A DNA stretch of 64,000 nucleotides from Scatosoma sp045533485 (GCA_045533485.1 JAZSHX010000035.1:1-64000); one strand, 5' to 3'; shown: positions 16,265 to 24,180, counted from the first letter of the stretch. The notes: generated from the sequence alone by a model not told the origin. A program made the numbers and translations.

Positions 16265-16960
16265 TTACAAAGGATTTTTGCGTTCCTTGCCCTGTCCGCG
16301 CGGATATTTATCGGGCGTATGCTTGATTTTTTCCACCACGGCAAGCGTTCTGTCGCCGTAACCCAAAGGGAGCGTGTACGCGTGCACTTCTTTTAAGTTA
16401 CCGCCAAGCACTTTATATGCGTTTTTCGCTTGGTAAATTTCTTCCGTGTCGCCGCTTTTATACGCGATAAACGTGCCGCCCACCTTGACGAACGGGAAAC
16501 AGTATTCCATCAGCGTGTTTTGCCGTGCCACCGCGCGCGCCGTCACGTGATCGAACTTTTCTCTAAATTTTATATCCCTTGCCGCGTCTTCCGCACGCAT
16601 GTTATAAATATGCACGTTGGATAAGCCGAGTTTATCCACAACTACGCGCAAAAATTCGCATTTTTTCCCAACGCTTTCAAACAAGGAAAAGTGTAAATCA
16701 GGGCGTAAAATTTTCAAAGGAATAGACGGAAATCCCGCGCCCGAACCGATTTCCGCAACGCTTGCGTTTGGATAAAAAAGCGGCGCGCCGATTGCAGAAT
16801 CGACAAAATGCTTATATAGCATATCCTGCTCTTCTAAAATGGTCGTAAGGTTGTATTTCCCGTTATATTCCAGCAAAAGAGCGCGAAAAGCGTAGAACGT
16901 TTCTTTGCTTTCACCTTGGATTTTTTGGCTGTAAAATTGTATATTTTCTTGCATATCCAT
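16265..16960 (-). CDS. rsmG: 16S rRNA (guanine-N7)-methyltransferase RsmG (GidB)
   Basis: SAM-dependent enzyme that makes m7G at position 527 of 16S rRNA. It has 231 residues, the usual length. Motif I is VAEIGSGAGFPSIPLKI, and the family segments FVDSAIGAPL and ARAVARQNTLMEYC are present. Two starts are possible. ATG at 16960 sits exactly where a TTGCTT/TATAAT promoter would begin the mRNA (leaderless). ATG at 16954 has AAAGG 7 nt upstream. It lies next to the putative origin, the classic gidB location. Confidence 0.96.
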   Translation of the reverse strand: MDMQENIQFYSQKIQGESKETFYAFRALLLEYNGKYNLTTILEEQDMLYKHFVDSAIGAPLFYPNASVAEIGSGAGFPSIPLKILRPDLHFSLFESVGKKCEFLRVVVDKLGLSNVHIYNMRAEDAARDIKFREKFDHVTARAVARQNTLMEYCFPFVKVGGTFIAYKSGDTEEIYQAKNAYKVLGGNLKEVHAYTLPLGYGDRTLAVVEKIKHTPDKYPRGQGKERKNPL

Positions 16961-16966
16961 ACCTTT

Positions 16967-16995
16967 ATTATACCACACGCCATAAAAAAAAGCAA
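16967..16995 (-). promoter_or_regulatory. rsmG promoter
   Basis: TTGCTT (16995-16990), 17-bp spacer, TATAAT (16972-16967) on the minus strand. The predicted transcription start is at about 16960, on the first ATG. Confidence 0.7.
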
Positions 16996-17045
16996 TTCTT
17001 TTAACGCTTGTTTTTTCTTTTGCGTTTTTGCTTACACTTTTTATC

Positions 17046-17345
17046 TTTCCACAGTGTTGTGGATGCGTTGTCCACACTGTGGATAGCTTTGGTGGATAAC
17101 GCGGTTTTTATGTATATTTATTCATTTTTTATTGTATATTTATACAGTCGTTTTTTTGCCGTTTTTTCACTTATCCACTTGTCCACTTTTTATACACATT
17201 TTTATCCACCGTTTTTTTAGGGGTTGTCCACCGCCGAAAAACGGTCGTTTTCCCGTGGTAATATAAGAGTTTGTCCGCCTTACAAAATGCGGTTATCCAC
17301 AGTTCCACAATCCCCTACTAATACTACTTCTTTTAATAATTTATT
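17046..17345. other. oriC: Putative replication origin (oriC): DnaA boxes, DnaA-trio, AT-rich DUE
   Basis: Non-coding region between rsmG and the SLOG gene. DnaA-box-like 9-mers occur at 17068 (TTGTCCACA), 17078 (TGTGGATAG), 17091 (GGTGGATAA), 17171 (TTATCCACT), 17179 (TTGTCCACT), 17202 (TTATCCACC) and 17224 (TTGTCCACC). One perfect TTATCCACA lies at 17293-17301. Right after this last box come a short C-rich stretch and repeated trinucleotides (CTACTAATACTACTTC, 17315-17330), then an AT-rich stretch. This order (box, GC-rich, trio, AT-rich) is that of the B. subtilis basal unwinding system upstream of dnaN. No dnaA gene is present. Confidence 0.75.
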
Positions 17346-17430
17346 TATATCATAACAACAAGGAAAGCAAGCTTTCCGCCCTGCACGGAAAAAAAATTCA
17401 AAAAATGTAAAAAAAGTTGGCAGTGTCCAC

Positions 17431-17458
17431 TTGACAATCGAAAAACTTGTGATATAAT
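17431..17458 (+). promoter_or_regulatory. Promoter of SLOG-family gene
   Basis: TTGACA (17431), 16-bp spacer, TATAAT (17453-17458). Confidence 0.75.
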
Positions 17459-17487
17459 ATCGCTATCCCACGCGAAAGGAGCGAAAA

Positions 17488-17982
17488 ATGGTAGCGCAAC
17501 AACTGTACATAGAGCAAATTAAAAATCCTAAAAGCTGTGCGTTTACGGGGCATAGAGAACCGCTTGGTTCCTTCCCGAAAACGGAGCTGAAAAAGCAAAT
17601 ACAAGCGTTGATAGATAAGGGCTGTACCGTTTTTTACTGCGGTATGGCGCAGGGGTTTGACCTGCTTGCCGCAAAGGAAGTGATCAAGGCGAAAAAACGC
17701 AATCCAGAAGTTAAATTGATTGCTTGCGTGCCTTGCGAAGAACAGGAAAAATATTTCCCTGCCGCGGAGAAGAAAGCGTACAGAGCGCTTATCAAAAAAG
17801 CGGACGAGCGCGTGTGTTTGGCGGAGAAATACTATCGCGGCTGTATGCAGGTTCGGGACAGGTATATGGCGGACAACGCAGAAGCGATGCTTGCGTATTT
17901 GAGAAAGACGTCGGGGGGAACGGCGTACACGGCGGGATATTTTGGGAAAAAGTATCCGTATAAACCGCTTATCCTGCTATAA
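17488..17982 (+). CDS. SLOG-fold protein (DUF1273 / YpsA-like)
   Basis: A 164-residue protein of the YpsA/DUF1273 branch of the SLOG superfamily, Rossmann-like folds thought to bind nucleotides or ADP-ribose-like ligands. Motifs: CAFTGHRE near residue 14, the glycine-rich YCGMAQGFDLLAA near 49, RDRYMADNAEAMLA near 122, and a late SGGTAYT. B. subtilis YpsA affects cell division, but the role here is unproven. The ATG has AAAGGAG upstream. It stands between the putative oriC and dnaN, where dnaA would be expected in most Firmicutes. Confidence 0.88.
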   Translation: MVAQQLYIEQIKNPKSCAFTGHREPLGSFPKTELKKQIQALIDKGCTVFYCGMAQGFDLLAAKEVIKAKKRNPEVKLIACVPCEEQEKYFPAAEKKAYRALIKKADERVCLAEKYYRGCMQVRDRYMADNAEAMLAYLRKTSGGTAYTAGYFGKKYPYKPLILL

Positions 17983-18046
17983 AAAATCATATTTTTTCTT
18001 TTTAAGAAAAAGGGCGTAAAAAAATTAGGTTTTGCGTCCTTTTTGC

Positions 18047-18075
18047 TTGCAAAAAAACGGCACGTATGGTAAAAT
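18047..18075 (+). promoter_or_regulatory. dnaN promoter
   Basis: TTGCAA (18047), 17-bp spacer, TAAAAT (18070-18075), about 65 bp before the start codon. Confidence 0.6.
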
Positions 18076-18140
18076 AGAAAGGTAATGAAAAATAAGAGGT
18101 ATTCCCTACCGTTTTTTAAGCAAACAGGAGAAGAAAAAAA

Positions 18141-19250
18141 ATGAAATTTTTATGTAGCGGTATGATTTTGTCGGATGCGGCGTTCACGGTAAGCAAAGCT
18201 TGCGCGTCGAAAACGGTTACGCCCATTTTAGAGTGTGTAAAAATCAAAGCGGAAAACGACACGTTGACGCTCACGGCGTACGATGGGGAAATTTCCATCG
18301 AAAAGAAAGTGAAAGCGGAAGTTTTGGAAGAAGGCGAGCTTTGTGTAAACGGTAAATTCTTTGCCGATTTCGTGGGTAAAATTTCCTTAGACGAAGTGGA
18401 AGTTGTCACCGACCAAAAAGGCGTTTTGATTAGATACGGTGAGTGCGAAAGCTATATGCAAACGCTCCCTGCAAGCGATTTCCCCGTGGTGACGGCGGCG
18501 ATGATAGACGAAGAAAAATTCTTCCAAATCAAGGAAGCTGACTTGAAAGCGCTGATTTCTTCCGTAGTATTTTGCTGTGCGACGGACGAAAGCCGCCCTA
18601 TTTTGAAGGGCTGTCTTTTGGAATATAAGGACGGTACGCTGTACGCAACGGCGTTGGACGGGTTTAGAATGGCGTGCTCCTATCAAAGCGCAACGGCAGG
18701 CGCGCAAATGAAAATCGTTTGCCCTGCAAGAACGCTTGTGGAAATTTCGCGTATGTTAGAAGGCGACGAAACGTTGAAAATTTTTGCCGATAAAAACCGC
18801 TTGATGGTGGCAGTGAAGGATACGGTTATCACTTCCAGACTTTACATGGGCGAATTTGTAAGAAAGGAAAACATTTACCCCGTAGATTTCACAACCAAGG
18901 TCTTGGTGAAGAAAACCGAGCTTGTGCAAAGCATCGAACGCGCTTCCGTGCTTACGCGCGGCGATAAAAACAACCTTGTTACTTTCGATATCAAGCAAGG
19001 CAAAATTTACATTACCGCAAATTCGGAAATGGGTAAAGTGGAAGAAACGCTGCTGGGCAACGTAGAAGGCAAGGAATTGAAAATTTCCATGAACGGAAAA
19101 TATTTGCTTGACGCTGTGAAGGTGTTGGAAGAAGAGCAAATTTTGCTGTCCTTTAACACTTCCATCTCCCCGTTCACCGTGGAAAACAAGACGGACAAGC
19201 GTTCGCAATATTTGGTGTTGCCCGTAAGAACGAGCGCGTCCGCGCAATAA
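18141..19250 (+). CDS. dnaN: DNA polymerase III beta sliding clamp
   Basis: A 369-residue processivity clamp. Two subunits form a ring around DNA that tethers the replicative polymerase and other partners. Three repeated clamp folds can be followed. Typical segments are CASKTVTPILECVKI, GKFFADFVGKI, ATDESRPILKGCLLEY, ATALDGFRMA, and the C-terminal YLVLPVR. The start codon is preceded by AGGAG. dnaA is missing upstream and recF is missing downstream, unlike the common dnaA-dnaN-recF order. Confidence 0.97.
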   Translation: MKFLCSGMILSDAAFTVSKACASKTVTPILECVKIKAENDTLTLTAYDGEISIEKKVKAEVLEEGELCVNGKFFADFVGKISLDEVEVVTDQKGVLIRYGECESYMQTLPASDFPVVTAAMIDEEKFFQIKEADLKALISSVVFCCATDESRPILKGCLLEYKDGTLYATALDGFRMACSYQSATAGAQMKIVCPARTLVEISRMLEGDETLKIFADKNRLMVAVKDTVITSRLYMGEFVRKENIYPVDFTTKVLVKKTELVQSIERASVLTRGDKNNLVTFDIKQGKIYITANSEMGKVEETLLGNVEGKELKISMNGKYLLDAVKVLEEEQILLSFNTSISPFTVENKTDKRSQYLVLPVRTSASAQ

Positions 19251-19297
19251 ACGCGCGTAAAAAAAGTGAAATAAAACGCAAAGCGGCGTAAAAACGC

Positions 19298-19326
19298 TTG
19301 ACTGTACGCGTTTATTTCGTTATAAT
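19298..19326 (+). promoter_or_regulatory. rpmH promoter
   Basis: TTGACT (19298-19303), exact 17-bp spacer, TATAAT (19321-19326). Confidence 0.85.
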
Positions 19327-19408
19327 AAACAAGGTTTGCGAAAAAGCGCAACCGATAAAAATAGAAAAATAAAATATTCGGCAAGAAGCCGAAAGCAGGA
19401 GAAATATC

Positions 19409-19543
19409 ATGAAAAGAACGTATCAACCTAAAAAAAGACAAAGAAGCAAAGTACACGGTTTCCGCAAGAGAATGGCAACGACGGCAGGCAGAAAGGTGTT
19501 GAAGCGCCGTAGAGATAAAGGCAGAAAGAGACTTACCCACTAA
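19409..19543 (+). CDS. rpmH: 50S ribosomal protein L34
   Basis: A 44-residue, very basic ribosomal protein bL34. It starts MKRTYQPKKRQRSKVHGFRK and ends GRKVLKRRRDKGRKRLTH, matching the family from end to end. GCAGGAG precedes the ATG. It is followed by rnpA, the conserved rpmH-rnpA order. Confidence 0.98.
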   Translation: MKRTYQPKKRQRSKVHGFRKRMATTAGRKVLKRRRDKGRKRLTH

Positions 19544-19605
19544 TTGTCGGTAATTTTTTATCTTTGGCTTTTATTAAAAATAAAAAAGATAACGCATAAA
19601 AAAGT

Positions 19606-19645
19606 ATTCCTTTCCTTGCTATAAACATAAGGAAAGGATTTACCT
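19606..19645 (+). terminator. Hairpin between rpmH and rnpA
   Basis: TCCTTTCCTT / AAGGAAAGGA stem followed by TTTACCTTTT. It is probably a partial terminator that lowers rnpA expression relative to rpmH. Confidence 0.6.
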
Positions 19646-19710
19646 TTTATTGTACGACTTTTTACAAAGTAAAAAAAATGCAACAAATCGCCCCATTTGG
19701 AGAAACGGAG

Positions 19711-20028
19711 ATGAAATATTTACGACTTAAAAAACAAGCGGATTTTCAAAAACTGTTTCAAAAAGGCAAACGCGCGTTTGCGCCGTCTTTGATGGTATTG
19801 TACGTCAAAGCGGAAAAAACGACGATGGGCATTTCCGTTGGTAAAAAGCACGGCAAAAGCGTACAAAGAAACAAAATTAAACGACTGTTAAGGGAAGCGT
19901 TCCGCAGCGTTTTGCCTGAAGTGAACGGCACGTATAAATTTATTTTAGTGCCTAAGGTAAGCGAAACGTATGCGTTTGAAACGTATAAAAAGCATTTACA
20001 ATGGATCATCAAAAAAGACAATTTGTAA
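19711..20028 (+). CDS. rnpA: Ribonuclease P protein component
   Basis: A 105-residue protein subunit of RNase P, which helps the RNA subunit remove 5' leaders from tRNA precursors. The conserved basic helix is RNKIKRLLREAFR, and the N-terminal FQKLFQKGKRAF is typical. The start MKYLRLKKQ is chosen because GGAG lies 8 nt upstream. The last 28 bp overlap the first possible start of yidD. Confidence 0.96.
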   Translation: MKYLRLKKQADFQKLFQKGKRAFAPSLMVLYVKAEKTTMGISVGKKHGKSVQRNKIKRLLREAFRSVLPEVNGTYKFILVPKVSETYAFETYKKHLQWIIKKDNL

Positions 20029-20327
20029 AAATGCCCTTTCTTGCCATCGTCGGGGAGAACTGGCGCTATTTAAGAAAAAAGGTGTTCAAGCCGTATCTTA
20101 AAATTTTTTGTATGAAAGCCATTTTGTTTTACCAAAGGCGTTTATCCAAGCACACCTGTATGTATAGACCGACCTGTTCGCAATATACTATGGAATGTAT
20201 CAACAACCACGGTGTTGTTATCGGGATTGCGCTTGGCATTTGGCGTATTATACGGTGCAACCCTTTTACCAAGGGCGGATACGATCCCGCTCCGGAAAAC
20301 TATTTTAGAAAACGCTGGTTACTATAA
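20001..20327 (+). CDS. yidD: YidD membrane protein insertion efficiency factor
   Basis: A 108-residue small protein that assists YidC-dependent insertion. The core ILFYQRRLSKHTCMYRPTCS, then IIRCNPFTKGGYDPAP, matches the family, including the conserved Cys residues. Members are usually 70-85 residues, so the first 35 residues here are an extension. ATG at 20031 is an alternative start. Neither has a clear ribosome site, and overlap with rnpA suggests translational coupling. Confidence 0.92.
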   Translation: MDHQKRQFVKMPFLAIVGENWRYLRKKVFKPYLKIFCMKAILFYQRRLSKHTCMYRPTCSQYTMECINNHGVVIGIALGIWRIIRCNPFTKGGYDPAPENYFRKRWLL

Positions 20328-20367
20328 CCATAGGTTATAGTAAAAAGAGTTAAAAAAGGAATAAAAA

Positions 20368-21642
20368 ATGGAAATTTTCAACCTTTTGGCAGATTTATAT
20401 ATTCCTGTCTACGGAAGCACGTATGAAGTGTCGCTTGGTATTATTGCGAAGCTTATCCGTTGGCTTATCGGCGGTGTTGGCGTCGTGGGCGTGGGTATCA
20501 TCGTATTTTCGTTGCTTTTGAGAATTATCGTTTTGCCCTTTGATATTTATCAACGCATCAATATGCGCAAGCAAAACATTAAAATGAAAGAAAACCAAGC
20601 AAGGATGGAAAAACTGCAAAAGCAGTATGCCAACGATAAGCAAAAATATCAGCAAAAAGTTATGGAAATGTACCGTGAAAGCGGACTTTCCGTGATGAGC
20701 TCTTGCTTGCCTATGATTTTGTCGATGGTTATCTTTATCGTGGCTATCGGCGGTTTTAACGCGTATTCGCAATATTCCAACGTGGAAAATTATAACCTGA
20801 TGGCGAACGCGTACAACGCAAAGGTAGAACAAATGATTTCGCCTTTGAAAGCGGATAATTTGGTGGAATTTGACGCGGAAAACAGTCAATATATCATCAA
20901 AGCGGAAAATATCGAAGCGGCAAAAAACAAAGACGCAGGCTTAAAAACGGCTTTGGAAAATGCAAGCGACGGGGATTTGAGCGCGGCGGCGCAAGCGTAT
21001 TATCAAAACGCGGCGCAGGATGAAGTGGTTTCCGTGTACGAAACACAGGTAAAAGCGGAAAAAACACAGTTTTTGTGGATTAAAAATATTTGGGCAACGG
21101 ACGCAAGCTATAAGCACCCCGTTTTGGAGTATTCGACGTTCAAATCGGAAATAAGCAGAGAAGAATTTGTGCTTTCCGACGAAAACGACGAAGCCAGCTT
21201 AACGGACGTAATCAGCGCGACGAAAAACTCGCCCTACGAAGAAAACGCGTACAACGTGATTACGGGTAAGCTGGAAGCGCAAAAACAACAAGCGAACGGT
21301 TACTATATTATGATTGTGCTGTCTATCGGTACGATTGTTTTGCAACAAGTGGTAACTATGCGTTCGCAAAAGGAACAACAAAAATTCTCGTCCGTAGACG
21401 GGCAAGGCGCGGCGCAACAAAAAACCACGCTGTTCGTTATGACGGCGATGTTTGCCGTGTTCTCGTTTATGTACAGCGCGGCGTTCTCTATTTATATGGT
21501 CGTGAGCAACCTTACGTCCTTGGCGTCTACCGTGATTATCAATAAAATCGTGGATAAATCCGCGGAAAAGAGAGAAGCGGAAGCGATTAGAAATAAGTAC
21601 AGCAAGGGCTACAAAGCCACGGACGAAAGCAAGAAAAAGTAA
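20368..21642 (+). CDS. yidC: YidC/Oxa1 membrane insertase with large extracytoplasmic insertion
   Basis: Insertase for membrane proteins, working with or without SecYEG. The first core helix holds the conserved arginine (VFSLLLRIIVLPFDIYQ, R52). It is followed by the cytoplasmic helical hairpin (IKMKENQARMEKLQKQYAND) and further core helices near residues 110-130, 310-330 and 350-385. Gram-positive homologues have about 260 residues. This one has 424, mostly because about 170 polar residues are inserted after SCLPMILSMVIFIVAIGGF and before the next helix. The insert should face outside. It has no signal-peptide lipobox. jag follows in the usual order. Confidence 0.94.
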   Translation: MEIFNLLADLYIPVYGSTYEVSLGIIAKLIRWLIGGVGVVGVGIIVFSLLLRIIVLPFDIYQRINMRKQNIKMKENQARMEKLQKQYANDKQKYQQKVMEMYRESGLSVMSSCLPMILSMVIFIVAIGGFNAYSQYSNVENYNLMANAYNAKVEQMISPLKADNLVEFDAENSQYIIKAENIEAAKNKDAGLKTALENASDGDLSAAAQAYYQNAAQDEVVSVYETQVKAEKTQFLWIKNIWATDASYKHPVLEYSTFKSEISREEFVLSDENDEASLTDVISATKNSPYEENAYNVITGKLEAQKQQANGYYIMIVLSIGTIVLQQVVTMRSQKEQQKFSSVDGQGAAQQKTTLFVMTAMFAVFSFMYSAAFSIYMVVSNLTSLASTVIINKIVDKSAEKREAEAIRNKYSKGYKATDESKKK

Positions 21643-21688
21643 AGAAAAATCAACGAACTCCGCAAAAAAAGCGGAAAAGGGAGTTATT

Positions 21689-22609
21689 ATGAATTATACG
21701 GAATTTACGGGCAAAACGGTAGAAGAAGCCGTTGAAAACGGGCTCAAAGAGCTGGGCTTGACCAAGGAACAAGCGGACGTCCGCGTTTTGGAAGAAGGCA
21801 GAAAAAAATTATTCGGCGCAGTGAAAGCGCGCGTGGAAATTGCTCCGCTTTGCTGTGAAAATAAGGCGTGCGAAAAAACGGCTTGCCAAGCAAAGGCAAA
21901 TGAAAACGCGACGGACGGCGAAAGAACGGTGGAATTTTTGGAAGGACTGTTTTCTCTTTTGAACGTGACTGCTTGCACGGAGCTTGTGGGCGAAAAAGAC
22001 AAAATCGAAATTAACGTTACCGCGGCAAACAGCAAGTTTGTGATCGGTAAGCACGGCGAAACGCTGGACGCCATTCAAACGCTTGCAGGCGCTGTGGCGA
22101 ACACGGGCAGAGACGATTATAAACGCGTAGTCGTCGATTGCGAAAATTACCGTGAAAACAGAGAAGCAACGCTGAAAAAGTTGGCGGATAACTTGTCGCA
22201 AAAGGCAATCCGTTTGGGCAGAAAAATCCGTTTAGAGCCGATGAACCCGTATGAAAGACGCATTATTCACGCAACGCTTTCTAAAATAGACGGCGTGAAA
22301 ACGGAAAGCGAAGGCAAAGAACCTAACCGTTATATCGTGATTATTCCCGATAATTTGGAAGATGCAGACGCACCTGCTTTGGAAGCAAGAAACGACCGTC
22401 AAGACAGAAATCGCGGTCGCGGCGGTAAAGGAGGCGCAAGAAACGGCGGCAAGAGCGGTTTTAATAAGGATCGCGGCGGCCGCGGCGGAAAGAGCTTTAA
22501 CCGCGGCGGAAACGGCGGCAAGAGCACGGGCGGCACGACGATGAAAGCAAGTTCCGATTTCTTTGGTATTTTCCTTGGTAACTCTGGCAACAAATCCGAC
22601 GAAGAATAA
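21689..22609 (+). CDS. jag: Jag/KhpB RNA-binding protein with RGG-rich tail
   Basis: RNA-binding regulator associated with YidC and cell elongation. Domain order: Jag_N (residues 1-52, EFTGKTVEEAVENGLKELGL), a central KH domain (KFVIGKHGETLDAIQTL), R3H (LGRKIRLEPMNPYERRIIHA), and then an unusual tail from about residue 235 rich in Gly, Arg, Asn and Lys with RGG/RGGK repeats (DRGGRGGKSFNRGGNGGKS). RGG tails are RNA-binding, low-complexity regions, common in eukaryotes and cyanobacteria but not a standard part of Jag. The ATG follows AAAGGGAG. Confidence 0.95.
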   Translation: MNYTEFTGKTVEEAVENGLKELGLTKEQADVRVLEEGRKKLFGAVKARVEIAPLCCENKACEKTACQAKANENATDGERTVEFLEGLFSLLNVTACTELVGEKDKIEINVTAANSKFVIGKHGETLDAIQTLAGAVANTGRDDYKRVVVDCENYRENREATLKKLADNLSQKAIRLGRKIRLEPMNPYERRIIHATLSKIDGVKTESEGKEPNRYIVIIPDNLEDADAPALEARNDRQDRNRGRGGKGGARNGGKSGFNKDRGGRGGKSFNRGGNGGKSTGGTTMKASSDFFGIFLGNSGNKSDEE

Positions 22610-22629
22610 TTGTAATAAAAAGTAAAAAA

Positions 22630-22658
22630 ACTCGGTTTTTCAGCCGAGTTTTTTTTGT
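22630..22658 (+). terminator. Terminator of the rnpA-jag operon
   Basis: ACTCGG / CCGAGT stem followed by a run of T. Confidence 0.88.
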
Positions 22659-22705
22659 ATAAAGAATACCCCGCGTCTAACGCGGGGTATTCTTTATACA
22701 AAAAA
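22651..22705. repeat. Perfect 25-bp inverted repeat
   Basis: Left arm 22651-22675, loop TCTAA, right arm 22681-22705. The arms are exactly complementary (core AAAGAATACCCCGCG). It lies between the jag and queT terminators and would form a very stable hairpin in either transcript. Confidence 0.85.
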
Positions 22706-22731
22706 CAGCGCGCCTTTGATGGGCGCGCTGT
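22705..22731 (-). terminator. Terminator of queT
   Basis: ACAGCGCGCC / GGCGCGCTGT stem. On the minus strand it is followed by TTTTTG. Confidence 0.8.
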
Positions 22732-22754
22732 TGCATAATAAAAATGTAAACGTG

Positions 22755-23291
22755 TCAATTTCGTAAAAAGGAAACGCCGTGGCGTTGCAAGGATTTTACG
22801 CCGTAAAAAAGCGGCGTGCCTAAGCCGTACACCCAAACGGCTTGCGTCAAAGCAATCGAAAACGCATAGGATACGTATAGCGTTAGCGTTGCGCTCTCCT
22901 GCCCGTTTGACGGGTATAAAAAAAGGATAACCAAAGGGATAATCGCGGCGTTAAAAAGCACGGGCGAAATACCGCCTAAAAGCAGTTTATTTGCGTCTTT
23001 TTTGATAAATACCCCTACCATGTACGTGATGAGTGCCGATAAAAGCGTGGCAAGCGAACCGAACAGTACGTCGTAAAAAGCGAACGGCGACACCAAATTT
23101 GAAAGCATACAGCCCACGTACAAAGCAGGCACGGCTTCTATGAAAAATAGCGGTAAAATACAAAGCGCCTCTGCCGGACGGATTTGCAAAGGACCGAAAG
23201 CAAAGGGCATAAATGCGTACGTCGTTGCCATGTACAAAGCGGCGATAACGCCGGCGCGGCAAAGACGTTTTGTGGAAAACGTGCGTTTCAT
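22755..23291 (-). CDS. queT: QueT-family queuosine precursor transporter
   Basis: A 178-residue integral membrane protein of the QueT (DUF988) family, the substrate-binding S component of an ECF-type transporter for preQ1 or preQ0, used for queuosine in tRNA. The signature FGPLQIRPAEALCILPLFF is present after the first helix, and about five or six hydrophobic helices follow. The assignment is supported by a candidate preQ1-type aptamer in its leader. Confidence 0.9.
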   Translation of the reverse strand: MKRTFSTKRLCRAGVIAALYMATTYAFMPFAFGPLQIRPAEALCILPLFFIEAVPALYVGCMLSNLVSPFAFYDVLFGSLATLLSALITYMVGVFIKKDANKLLLGGISPVLFNAAIIPLVILFLYPSNGQESATLTLYVSYAFSIALTQAVWVYGLGTPLFYGVKSLQRHGVSFLRN

Positions 23292-23301
23292 ATAAAAATT
23301 A

Positions 23302-23344
23302 CCTCGGTTTTTTTAATAGGAAGTGTTTTCCGAAAACCTTCCTT
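23302..23344 (-). promoter_or_regulatory. Candidate preQ1-I riboswitch upstream of queT
   Basis: On the minus strand the mRNA begins close to GGAAG, followed by a loop containing TCGG, then CTTCC. It continues with an A-rich tail (TATTAAAAAAA) and CCGAGG. GGAAG/CTTCC gives a 5-bp stem, and TCGG in the loop can pair with CCGA in the tail to form an H-type pseudoknot that hides GAGG, the ribosome site. Size, layout and gene context fit preQ1 class I. The primary sequence is only a partial match to its consensus. Confidence 0.55.
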
Positions 23345-23353
23345 GCGAAAGCT

Positions 23354-23383
23354 ATTATAGCATATTTTCTTCGCCGTTGTCAA
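23354..23383 (-). promoter_or_regulatory. queT promoter
   Basis: TTGACA (23383-23378), 18-bp spacer, TATAAT (23359-23354) on the minus strand, inside the 3' end of yyaC. The mRNA would start at about 23347, at the 5' edge of the aptamer. Confidence 0.8.
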
Positions 23384-24050
23384 CACTTTTTTTGCTGTTG
23401 TATAATAAAGAAGCAAGCGCGTCGGCAATGATTTCCGCCATAGAATACACTAAGTTTAACCGCGTGGTGTTAAAAAGCCCGTAATTCGCCACCGATTTTT
23501 CCGCAACGATAGCCAAAATGGAAACATCTCCCACTGCGCCCAGCTTTTTGTTCGCGCCAGCCCCGGGGAACAAAGGTGAATCCGCAAGCTTGATAAGCCC
23601 GATATCCCCTTCCGCGCCCACGGCGGCGTCCACGGCAATTACGGGAGAAAAGGGGTGCGTTTCTTTCAAAAACGCGCGCAGGTATTTGATTTCCTTTGCC
23701 GTCACGGGCGAAGCAAGCGTGCCGTAGATAAACGATTTTACGCCCTGCGTTTTGTATTTAAGAAGCGAACCGGAAATAGGCCCTACGCAGTCGCCGATGG
23801 CAAGGTCGCTGCCGATGCAAACAATGACGGGCGGCTGGCAAAAAAGCGCCTGCTCCTGCATAGCTTTTTCCGCTGCGGACACGGGCGTTTTTGCGATTGA
23901 TTGCGTACCTGCCCCGTCCGTTTGCTTATTTTTCCAAGCACTGCGTTTGCTTGCGCTTTTCCTTGCAACGCAGGAAGAAAGCAATGATTGTAAAGCGATA
24001 GACATACCGTCCGCGGCGAAACGGTTAAAAACGTGAAAAGCATATTCCAT
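23355..24050 (-). CDS. yyaC: YyaC-type spore protease-like protein (DUF1256)
   Basis: A 231-residue protein of the YyaC family, related to the germination protease/hydrogenase-maturation protease fold and found only in spore formers. Characteristic segments are VIVCIGSDLAIGDCVGPISG, YGTLASPVTAKEIKYL, AVDAAVGAEGDIGLI and GVFPG-like FPGAGANKKLGAVGDVSI. The start MEYAFH has GGGAGAG upstream. The first 80 residues, rich in Ser/Ala/Lys, are less conserved. The exact substrate is not known. Confidence 0.9.
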   Translation of the reverse strand: MEYAFHVFNRFAADGMSIALQSLLSSCVARKSASKRSAWKNKQTDGAGTQSIAKTPVSAAEKAMQEQALFCQPPVIVCIGSDLAIGDCVGPISGSLLKYKTQGVKSFIYGTLASPVTAKEIKYLRAFLKETHPFSPVIAVDAAVGAEGDIGLIKLADSPLFPGAGANKKLGAVGDVSILAIVAEKSVANYGLFNTTRLNLVYSMAEIIADALASLLYNSKKSVDNGEENML

Positions 24051-24151
24051 AAAAACTCTCCCAAACAAGCCGATTTTTTATGCGGCTTAAAAGTATATAA
24101 GGAAGTATTGCCAAAAAATAAAAATTCAAACGAAAAAAATAAAAAAGGGGG

Positions 24152-24180
24152 TTGATAAACCAAATAAAATATGGTATAAT
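24152..24180 (+). promoter_or_regulatory. Promoter of CvpA-like gene
   Basis: TTGATA (24152), 17-bp spacer, TATAAT (24175-24180). Confidence 0.75.
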
